Shown here piece by piece: positions 55,982 through 64,000 of a stretch of 64,000 nt of DNA (position 1 is its first letter; each line of letters starts with the position of its first letter). The DNA comes from Rhypophila decipiens. Lineage: Eukaryota > Ascomycota > Sordariomycetes > Sordariales > Naviculisporaceae. Below the pieces are notes generated by a model. That model was not told the origin of the DNA and searched no databases. It saw nothing but the letters and a program-made list of their open reading frames with translations. The position numbers and the translations under genes were made by a program. Location: NCBI GenBank assembly GCA_033297075.1, contig MU858083.1, positions 1 through 64,000 of the forward strand, given 5' to 3'.

Positions 55982-56521
55982 TCAAGGAAACTTCCTCTTG
56001 ACAAAGCTCTCCTTCTTATTCGCCTTGACCCAGCCCCCAGAAGCATACCATCGCTTAAAAGTCTCATACGCAGCATCCAAACACTCATCCACATCAAACT
56101 GCTCCACCCACCCCTTTTGCTGCAACGCAAGTATAGCGCTCCTAGTCCAAGTAATACAATCTTCGTCACTCCCCTCCCTCGGCAAAGCGACATTGCTCGC
56201 CAAGAAAGCCTCCATGTCATCTGGCATAGTACCAGAGGGCAACTTGCCAATCATGATCCTCCCCACGTGACGGACCGAGGTGCGGGCGGAGGAAGTCCGC
56301 GTCTCGTACCTCCACCCACCTGGGATGGGGCCCGAGGAGGAGTTCATGGGCTCGTGGTGCTCGACGTGGAAGAGCTGGCCTTCGCCTTGGGAGTTTTTGG
56401 GCTCGACCCAGATGCCCCAGTGGTACATTGCTTTGTGGAGGGTGGGCTCGAGTGAAGGGTTCATGGATATCCCGTCGCGGGAGAAACCGGCTAGGTAGAC
56501 TCTGTATTTGTTTCCGGGCAT
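55982..56521 (-). CDS. small conserved fungal protein of unknown function (DUF6914-like)
   Basis: 179 aa without introns from the ATG at 56521; the frame continues upstream but that part is leader-like. The pattern KYRVYLAGFSRDG, AMYHWGIWVEPKN, QLFHVEHHEPMNSSSG, WRYETR and CITWTRSAILALQQKGWV resembles a widespread family of small fungal proteins in which a His-Trp near the N-terminus and a Cys-x-x-Trp near the C-terminus are conserved. The family name is my recollection and not certain. It lies inside the island between coiled-coil unit 2 and the APH gene. Confidence 0.6.
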   Translation of the reverse strand: MPGNKYRVYLAGFSRDGISMNPSLEPTLHKAMYHWGIWVEPKNSQGEGQLFHVEHHEPMNSSSGPIPGGWRYETRTSSARTSVRHVGRIMIGKLPSGTMPDDMEAFLASNVALPREGSDEDCITWTRSAILALQQKGWVEQFDVDECLDAAYETFKRWYASGGWVKANKKESFVKRKFP

Positions 56522-57591
56522 TTTGAGCTCGTTTGTTCTTTCTTGAACGATGGATAGTATTGTAATGAAACTGGATATATGGTTTGTTCTTAGAAGCTCA
56601 GTAGGCAAAAGGCAGGGAGAGATGTTTGTGGTGAAGCAGGTTAGGACTTTATACCTAGTGTAAAGAAGAGAGGCCAAGAGGGAACTGTTTCATGGTACCT
56701 ATGAAGAGCCGCTACGAGTCTTGAATGGTCCATAGTTTGTTGGTTAATGCATTTTGGTCTCCACCGGCCCCTGCAGGAAGATTTGTCAAACCAACAGCCT
56801 GATAGAAGCTGGGCCGGATGTTGAGGGGCACAGTATGGGAATGTAAAAGGTCCATTGTTCACAGCCTTACAACTTCAAACCTGCGGCCCGGCTATCAGCC
56901 ATGTAAGGGACGGCTTGGCACCGAAAGTTCCTGGAGCAACCTCATTGTGTAGTTCCTAATGAATTAATGCTCGCGTAGAATCCTGGTTGCCGTGACCGAG
57001 ATAACCCAGACCGAACATGTTCAAATATGTCAGATACGCGAAAAGCTGTAGAAACAGGCCCAAACACGACCTTGCCCTAAAGAAAGGTACGGTTTCACTT
57101 GTCATGTTCAATATATCCCAAACATGGTAACTTTCAGCTTGTCACACCAATATAGATTAGCCTTGTCCGAAAATTGGGCCACTGGGCCACAATCCTTGCT
57201 GATGTAATCATGTAAGTGGGCGGCGTGGCCGCGCCTAGAATAGAGTCCTACTCCGCGGCATCTCCACAATGCCTGAAGTCTTAGGCATCCACGCATGCGG
57301 CTGGGACTATGTTTCAGCACTCTTTTGACATCATATCATCTGACTTGTATTCCCAGCGGCCAACCGCATCAACCAACAAACACGCAGAACTTCCAACCCA
57401 ATTACAAAAGAATCAGATGAGAAGAGACGACGGGGGTAGCGGCTAACATGTGGCAAATGAAAATTCTCCTACCGCCAAACGCTTGTTGTTCGCTGCAAAA
57501 CGGTCAACCACGATTTTCCCTCGAGCCCAGCCCCCTGCACCATCGCGACCTCAGTTTACGTGATTGAGTCTTGCGAACGTACTCGGCCTCC
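56522..57591. other. 1.1-kb intergenic region without a supported gene
   Basis: It separates two divergent genes. Short open frames on the minus strand (for example 57320-57108) lack any domain. No MITE or tandem repeat was recognised. Confidence 0.4.
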
Positions 57592-58749
57592 ATGGCGGAC
57601 TTTCACTGTCCTGCTGAGTTGGGCCCACAGCCAGTGACCACTGCTACCACCTCTGGCAGTACTGCTCCCACTCATCCACTCAACATCGATGCCAGCATCG
57701 ACGCCACCCACAGCAAGCCCTCACTCCCACCAAATTTCAAGGGAATCAAGTTTACTCGTCTAAAAGGACCCCATGACTTACCCCTCAACCTTCGCCTCCG
57801 TATCCAGGCATCCAAATACATATCTCTCAATTCTCAAAAGAATCGCTCCTCTGACACAATCATACCCTTGGGCAAGACCCAGATCCTAAAGCTCAACACG
57901 CGCCGGAACGAGCTGGAGGCCATGGAATTTGTCCGTGCCAATACGAGCATTCCAGTCCCGAGGATATACGAGGTGTACGAGTTTCCCTCTTCTTCACCCT
58001 CTTCTTCTTCCAAGGCCAAACAGGACAAACAGGAAGTGGGAGATAACATCCACCTCCTCATGGAGCGCCTCCCCAACGCCCCCGAGACCTGGACCAGCAT
58101 GACCCCGGAGCAGGTCCGCTCATTTGGTGTCCAGCTAGCAGATTACCTGGCCCAGCTGCGGTCACTTTCGCCGCCTCCAGCTCCCACATCATCGTCTCCG
58201 TTGATCTGCTCCGTCACAGGTGGTCCAGTTTACGACCACCGAGCCGGGCACACACCCTTCGGCCCTTTCCCTTCAATATCCAAATTCCACGCCTACCTTC
58301 GGCTAGGCTGCCAACCCCAGGAATGGACCCTCGACCCAATCGTCACGCACATCCACTCTGACTCAACGTCCCAGAGATACAACGTAAAATTCACACATGC
58401 AGACCTAAACCCGTCCAATATTTGTGTCTCCCCCACTGGCCAAATCACGGGCATGATAGACTGGGAATTCAGTGGCTTCTACCCAGAGTACTGGGAATAC
58501 ACAAAGATGTACTTTGCTGAAGGGTCCCCTGCTTATGACAGGTTCTTTGAGGCAGTACATGGGGAAGACAAGATAGCTAAATATGAGGACGAGTTAAAGG
58601 CTGAGAGGAATATTTGGCGGGGGATCAGCCCGTGGAGGTATGATGAGTATTACGCGGATCATCCGGAGGACCGGGGAGGGGGAGCGGGCGCGGAAGGACA
58701 GAAATGTAGTGATGGCGGTGTTGGAAACGCGGCCGCCTCTTCGGAATAG
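57592..58749 (+). CDS. APH-family phosphotransferase
   Basis: 385 aa without introns from the ATG at 57592 (upstream codons in frame begin only at a TTG). The kinase-like fold is shown by NELEAMEFVRANTSIPVPRI, the hinge-region HLLMERLPNAPETW, the catalytic loop FTHADLNPSNICV (HxDxxxxN) and the metal-binding GMIDWEFSGFYPEYWEY. This is the fungal aminoglycoside phosphotransferase-like group (PF01636), usually small-molecule kinases of unknown substrate. A Ser-rich insert (SSSPSSSSK) lies before the hinge, and the C-terminus is Gly-rich. Confidence 0.85.
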   Translation: MADFHCPAELGPQPVTTATTSGSTAPTHPLNIDASIDATHSKPSLPPNFKGIKFTRLKGPHDLPLNLRLRIQASKYISLNSQKNRSSDTIIPLGKTQILKLNTRRNELEAMEFVRANTSIPVPRIYEVYEFPSSSPSSSSKAKQDKQEVGDNIHLLMERLPNAPETWTSMTPEQVRSFGVQLADYLAQLRSLSPPPAPTSSSPLICSVTGGPVYDHRAGHTPFGPFPSISKFHAYLRLGCQPQEWTLDPIVTHIHSDSTSQRYNVKFTHADLNPSNICVSPTGQITGMIDWEFSGFYPEYWEYTKMYFAEGSPAYDRFFEAVHGEDKIAKYEDELKAERNIWRGISPWRYDEYYADHPEDRGGGAGAEGQKCSDGGVGNAAASSE

Positions 58750-60124
58750 TACTTGTACTTATAACCGTATTAGGATCTTAGAACTCGGATGCGATCAGTA
58801 TTTGTGTCCCTTTCGTACTTGCTTTTAGAAGGGAAACTATTATCTCTTTATTCGGGTGCTTATCAACGGGTAAAGGAGGTCGACACATTCTAGTTCACAA
58901 GCCACTATGGATATTATCACGTTTAGCAAATCATGAGGGATGCGTCAAGAGTGTGTAGGATATACATGAAGCAAATAGCTGCGGGGAAGGTCTTGAAGAC
59001 ATGGGAAATTAGAGGCAGGCATGTATTTTCCTTTAATCGACGATCCGTCTTCTGTCTTTACAAGCCCTCTGTGGGTAGTGGTGACACATAACTGGACTCA
59101 CTTTCATCTCAAGCCTGTCGCTTGATTACCATTAGATTCTTTTCCTCTTTCCGTTTGTGAATAAATCGCGACGTACCAATGGCTGGTCTGATTTTGCTGA
59201 TTTCCGTGGCGCGGGCCAAGAGGCTGCGGGGTCCCGCTACTTGGCCAATTGCAGTGGATGCATCACAGCATTGCCCCACCTGTGACGATATAAGCAGGGC
59301 AAGGCTGAGGTTCAGATGAATGACGACGCAACATACCATTACAGTAGATTGCAGTGACATAATTGTTCGACTACAGGGAGGACCAACGGCACCTTTCAAA
59401 CGGTGAGCATGGGGGTATATTCCACATCTGTCGACTCCTAATCAGAATGACGAAGCTGGCCCCTCGCTTTTCATCTCATCGTCAGTTTTGGCGGGGGTCA
59501 GCACAGCAGATCCAAGATTTCCTTCCATGAGTCACGATTTACCACACGCCATTGGTCTGATCATCAAAATGACTACCCCTAGAATCAATTACATGACCCC
59601 GCAGAAAAGCTAAAATAATTCCTCGTCATTCTCTCCAGTGCGGGGTTGAATTTCTTGCCAAATGCAGGTCACTCGCCTTTCGTCTGATCGTCAACGTTAC
59701 TGGCGTCAATAAAAACGGGGCGACAGTCACACTTCTTTCGTGCGCAGTTTTCAATCTCTTCCCCTCTTCCCCTCATCCGCAAAAACCCTGCCAAAAACAA
59801 GCCACGCGCCCTCCGTCTGATCACGTCCATCGCTGTCGTCAACTAAAATCAACCAAATTATCCCTGCAAGGTGCCCCAATAACTGTTCCTTCCTCGTGAT
59901 CCAGCTCACTGATCATTTCCTCTGCACAGGCCCACCCCCCCAGAAGTACGTCTATAAATTGGGGGCCTCTTTCCAATTCATCTCCTCTTCCCTTTCTGTT
60001 CATCATCTCCCACCATTCGCCTTCAAATCGGGGCCGTTCTTCTCGTCAACATCCATCCTTTTTACACATCATCACCTCAAATACAAACCCTCATTAACAC
60101 TTCGGCGGCATAATATTTTGCACC
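58750..60124. promoter_or_regulatory. upstream region of coiled-coil unit 3, divergent partner missing
   Basis: It contains, in inverted orientation, the element gcaaggctgaggttcagatg (59299-59320), the counterpart of the unit 1 and 2 elements, and near the start of member 3 the element gccacgcgccctccgtctga (59801-59828) and the TATA box at 59953-59958. Two weaker copies of the cgcc..tc(t/g)gatc-like element occur at about 59460-59490 and 59670-59700. On the other side, where a right-arm gene would start, the APH gene ends at 58749, and no homologous coding sequence was found. Confidence 0.5.
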
Positions 60125-61402
60125 ATGCCGGTCAATCCAACCCCCGCGCACAAGCGCAAAAAGCAGCGACAAGAGCAGGTATGCTTTCCCCTCCTCCAAC
60201 AGCACATTTCTTTCCTTTTCCTACCTCTTGCACGACTACTCCTTCCTTGATTTTCCATGTCTCAGACGCCCTTTCATGTCGCATACACGCGTGCAAAAGC
60301 TGATGGTATGCCTGTACAGGAGAATCGGGATGCGTCGGCCCCAGTAGTCAATAAGAACGAGACTACTTCGAACCAATTGGTAAGTCCGTTTGTGGAAAAT
60401 CCCTGGTCTGCAAAAACATCATGCTGCCAACCAAATGTCCGAGGTGTAAAACATCGGCTCGACCTCCTATTCGATGCCCTCAGCCGTCCTGCACTGCTTC
60501 TTTCATTGTCACATTTGCAAAATGAACCAATCCAGACTCTCAATCTCCATCTCACTGGTTGCGGTTCTGACTTTGAGGGAAAGCTGGGGCGGATCATGAT
60601 CTGAGGCTCGTTTGGGCAGAGCTTACCGTATGGGGAGCATCCCTGTTTCCTCGGACATTATCTTGGGCTTCGGGTGGGCCAGTGGTACAGCCTGGTCAGC
60701 TGTATGCTGCTGGAAGGCTTCCCTTTCGGGTTGTCTAGTCTTCTTTGGTCCGGCGGTTCTTAACTTCTTCTGGAGTCCGGGACTAGCCGAGAAGTCCTTG
60801 CTTGCAAGGGGAGCTTCGAGAAGGCGTCACATGTATCACGCCTAGTAATCAGATCCCCTCAAAAGGAACTGAGGAACGGAGTTAGATTACAGAGTCCGAG
60901 ATGCGCATGGTTGATTGCAGACTTTGGGGTTTGGACTTGCTCAGCCCAAAGCACATTGATTTGCTGACCACGAACTTCTCATTATAGGTTGCAGATCACA
61001 CCGCCGCCAGCGCCACCCCTGGCAACATATCCGCGGCCGACATTGCCTTGCTTATCCAAACCGTTCGTGAACTGAAGGACCAACAAGACAAGGACCGTAA
61101 CTTGATCGCGGGATTGAAGCGCCAAATCGCGGGATTGAAGCGCCAACAAGACGACGACCGTGACTTCGTCAAGCTATTGAAGCTTCAGCAACTGTTGGAC
61201 AGTGGCCTGGTCTTGGAAAAGAATGCCTTGATCAATCAAATGAAGCTTCGACAAGATGAGCATCATTCTGTGATCAGCGCCCTTACTACTTAGCAAGTAC
61301 GATGACTATTGGTACAGTCGGTATGAGGACCTTGAGGGTGAAATCAGCTATGTCAAGGAGGACATCAAGGACTTGAAGGAAGCCGTTCCCGCTTTGTGGT
61401 GA
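60125..61402 (+). pseudogene. small coiled-coil protein, family member 3 (frameshifted)
   Basis: Exons 60125-60178, 60266-60379 and 60988 onward. Exon 1 ends in the basic HKRKKQRQEQ, and exon 2 ends SNQL before the long intron, exactly as in member 1. Exon 3 contains direct repeats (IAGLKRQ twice) in a coiled coil. The frame stops at the TAG at 61291-61293 after 157 codons. Shifting by one base there continues it through KYDDYWYSRYEDLEGEISYV to a stop at 61400-61402, matching the C-terminus of member 1 (SKWEDAWYLRWDGV). One extra T near 61290 therefore appears to truncate it. It may still make a 157-aa protein. Confidence 0.62.
60380..60987 (+). other. long conserved intron, copy 3
   Basis: 608-nt intron (gtaagt...attatag). 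Over the first 100 nt it is closely similar to copy 1, including tctgcaaaaacatcatgctg and ccaaatgtc. It continues with ccaatccagactctcaatct, ctggttgcggttctgac, tatggggagcatccctgttt, tcgggttgtctagtcttctt, ccgagaagtccttgcttg and gcagactttggggtttggac. The frame at 60612-60845 is open and related to frames in copies 1 and 2. Confidence 0.7.
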
Positions 61403-62879
61403 ATGGGGTTTAGGCGAGGATGCAGGATGTGAGGATGATGACGATGCTGAAGACATCTGGTTAGCTCTTGATGTTCTATCTGCTTAAATGCTTGGCGTTA
61501 GGCGTTGGGAATACCCCTGAGCTTTATCTTACTCTTTCTATTCTGTATACCAATATGTGTGAGCCTGCGAAAGAAGGAGTTGGATCTTGTTAAAGATGCA
61601 ATTTGAGCTTCTAAGGACGGGCTTGCTTAGCGAGGTGGGCAAGTCAAAAATACACAGTTAACCGATTTAAAATGTCTTTTGTTGCCGAGTCTGCCGCTAT
61701 GTGCTATCATGTCGAGAAAAGACTGCCGAAGAGCATCTTGACCCAGTGAGTTTTCCGGGGAAGCCAACTAGGATGCGTGATGCCCTATATCATGACTTTC
61801 GCTGCGATTGCTAATCACTGGGGGCGACGGTGCTCCTGTGTCGGGTACGGGTCGTTTACAGCATTCAAGAACATCATCGTCTGTCCGTCTCTATTTGATG
61901 ATAATTAGGGCTCGGTAGGTTATCCTAGACCGCCTCGAGGCAACGGAAACCCTTCCCGGTATTATGACTTTAAAGCCCGCAGTGGTACAACTAGCTCAAC
62001 ACCAGCGGAAGGCTTCGGTGCGTCAATCTTAAACGACCTCGTCTCGTCCTCTTTGTGGAACACGCCGATATGTTCAGATATACCCACATCTTTCCAGATC
62101 TCCTCTAGTACCAACCCTATTCCAAGTCCAAGTCACAGATACTTATGCGGGGGGCACCAAGCTTCCAGGAAAAAAGAAACGCCGGGTGTGATGCGGAGTG
62201 CCAAGCCTGCTGCGAATCAAAGTCCCTTGCCTGGGTTGTGTCAAGAGCGTGTTGTCTGGTCGCAGTGTTTCTGCTCGCAACGTTTCTGCTGGGCTCTGTT
62301 CCTACCGTGCGCCGTCTCTGAGATGGTTCATACTGGTGTGGATTGAGATATAAGAACTACAAACATGTAGATATGTCTCCCAAGTTCATGAGATATCTAT
62401 CAGCTCGCAAAAGTGAAGGATGATGTGAAATGAATGAAAAGGAGCTGGGATAATTATAACGGCTGAATTGCTAACCGAAAGAAAAGATACATGGCTCTTC
62501 GTTTGATTTTCCTTCTCCCAGCCTGCCAGTCACAATTGCCGGCAAGCAAACACTTCCGCTGCTGTCTATCTCATCTCCATGCCATCATGTGAATTCTAAT
62601 CCTGCTATTTTGATGCTATAAACCGACATCAATATCAAAAAGAACCCAATAACGCTAACCTTCCTCCCGACCAGGACCAAAAACCCCCACAATCAAGGCC
62701 AACATAAAAGCAGCAAAACAACCAAAGGAGCAGTCGTGTATAATGAATAAGTACCTAATGCTAAAGCCGCAAGCTTGGGAGAGACACGAAAGGAAGAAAG
62801 GAATCCCACATAATGAGACCCTCTATTCGTGTTCATGCTTCCACTCTGCTGGCTGGGTCAAAGGCAGAGACAGCGGTCC
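61403..62879. other. 1.5-kb intergenic region without a supported gene
   Basis: It follows the third coiled-coil gene and precedes the 3' end of TPS1. A plus-strand frame at 62053-62346 has no domain. The block from about 62430 to 62880 is A/T-rich and is probably TPS1 3' flank. No repeat was recognised. Confidence 0.4.
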
Positions 62880-64000
62880 CTACTTTCTCGTAGTCTCTCC
62901 AGTAACAGCATCGATAGTATCCTCAACCACCTGCTTTGCCCCGTCCACCACGCTTTCTCCGGCTTTCGACAAGGCCGACTGCTCGGCATCGCCCTTCTCG
63001 TCGATCATATCGCTGATCCTGGTCAGCTCCGAGACGAAGCTTTGCCCCCACCAGGCGCTGGTATACTTGAAGACATATCTCTCCAGCTTTTTGTAGTTGG
63101 TCTCCCTCTGTTCCGGGCTCATGGTCACGGCATCATGAATCGCGTTGGCCAATTCCTCAGTATTCCACGGATTCACGATGAGGCTACCATTAAGGCTCTG
63201 TGCGGCTCCGGTAAACTCTGACAAGATCATGACGCCGTGGTTCTCGCGCTGCGTCGCAATGTACTCGTAAGAGACCAGGTTCATGCCGTCTCGCGTCGAG
63301 CTGACTAGGCAGACGTCACTGACAGCATAGAGGGCCGTAAGTTCGTCGAACTGGACAGACTGGTGGAGGAAGTGGATGGGCATGAACTCGATGGTGCCGA
63401 ACTTGCCGTTGATGCGGCCGACGAGCTCGTTCACAACGGCCCTCAGATTCTGATACTCTTCAACGTCCTGTCGCGAGGGCACAGCGACTTGCACCAGCAC
63501 TATCTTGCCGACCCATTCTGGGTGCTCGGTGAGGAAAACCTCGAGCGCGTGCAGCTTTTGGGGCACGCCTTTGATGTAGTCGAGGCGATCGACACCGACA
63601 ATGAGCTTGACGCCTTCGAACTTGCGCTTAAGCGCCGCGATACGAGCCTGGACCGCAGGCTTCTTCAGTCCCTCGACAAACTTGTCAGGGTCAATTCCGA
63701 TCGGAAACGCTCCGACCGTGACGAACTTTTTATAATTCTCTGTTTCCCCGTTCGGTAACTCGATCTTTTCCTCGTAGTCTACCCCGTTGGGTGTGGTGGG
63801 CGTGGAGCTAATAACAGGCGTCAGCTAGATAAACCCCTTATGAGAGCGCTTGCGACTCGGCACCTACAGAATTCGGGAGCAGCTGCTCAAGAAATGACGG
63901 GCATAGTCATATGTGTGGAAGCCAATCAGGTCGCAATGGAGAATGCCCTTGAGAAGTTCGGATCGTACTGGGAGGATGCGATAAATCTCGCTGCTGGGAA
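62880..64000 (-). CDS. tps1: alpha,alpha-trehalose-phosphate synthase (UDP-forming), 3' part
   Basis: Two exons are visible on the minus strand, 64000-63868 (open at the window edge) and 63807-62880, with a 60-nt intron (gtaggt...ttattag) between SSCSRIL and STPTTPNG. GT20 motifs include GILHCDLIGFHTYDYARHFL, VGVDRLDYIKGVP, MNLVSYEYIA and LILSEF-like VMILSEFTGAAQSL. The visible part covers about 350 C-terminal residues. The enzyme makes trehalose-6-phosphate from UDP-glucose and glucose-6-phosphate in the cytosol, important for stress tolerance and spore reserves. The C-terminal tail beyond the catalytic core (KAGESVVDGAKQVVEDTI) is lineage-specific. The 5' half is outside the window. Confidence 0.94.

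Noticed and set aside
59109..59399. 96-codon minus-strand frame as a possible right-arm partner of unit 3
   Set aside because: It covers the shared promoter element itself and shows no coiled-coil or similarity to the right-arm genes of units 1 and 2.
62053..62346. 97-codon plus-strand frame in the last intergenic region
   Set aside because: No domain, isolated and without exon partners; not supported as a gene.

Overview
The window looks like nuclear DNA of a filamentous ascomycete (Pezizomycotina, probably a Sordariomycete). Genes are split by short GT-AG introns (about 48-200 nt), intergenic regions are short, and there are fungal families such as an alpha-1,3-glucan synthase, a DUF6536 membrane protein, a HET-domain gene and a VID27 homologue. 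No rRNA, tRNA or CRISPR array was recognised. ORF starts were chosen at ATG codons with intron borders read from the sequence. None of the gene models has transcript support.

Region 1 (1-30.5 kb) is a conserved core with no transposon-like element apart from one imperfect palindrome. In order it holds: a disordered repeat protein; VID27 (-); a prenylcysteine lyase-like flavoprotein (-), head-to-head with chaperonin subunit CCT6 (+); a PDCD2/TSR4-type ribosome biogenesis factor (+); eIF3k (-), head-to-head with replicative DNA ligase I (+); aldose 1-epimerase (-); a small secreted protein (-); and the large alpha-1,3-glucan synthase (+).

Region 2 (30.5-61.4 kb) is an accessory island of lineage-restricted or decaying genes mixed with repeats. 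It has a DUF6536 gene that needs one frame correction, an F-box-like protein, a fungal RelA/SpoT-domain protein head-to-head with a CorA-like membrane protein, and a head-to-head pair of large paralogues of unknown function. A HET-domain pseudogene follows, then a 22-bp minisatellite. Three copies and one or two fragments of a TA-flanked MITE family lie in the island. Next come two copies and a partial third of a divergent gene-pair unit encoding small coiled-coil proteins. The three 'left-arm' genes of this unit share an NLS-like first exon, a TATA promoter and a strikingly conserved intron of about 600-650 nt. I regard that unit as the best candidate for an undescribed system. A small conserved fungal protein and an APH-fold kinase sit between its copies.

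Region 3 (61.4-64 kb) returns to core metabolism with the 3' part of trehalose-6-phosphate synthase on the minus strand, running off the window end.

Divergent (head-to-head) arrangement is a repeated theme in the island: RelA/SpoT with CorA-like, the 900/813-aa paralogue pair, and the coiled-coil pairs all share a single intergenic promoter region.
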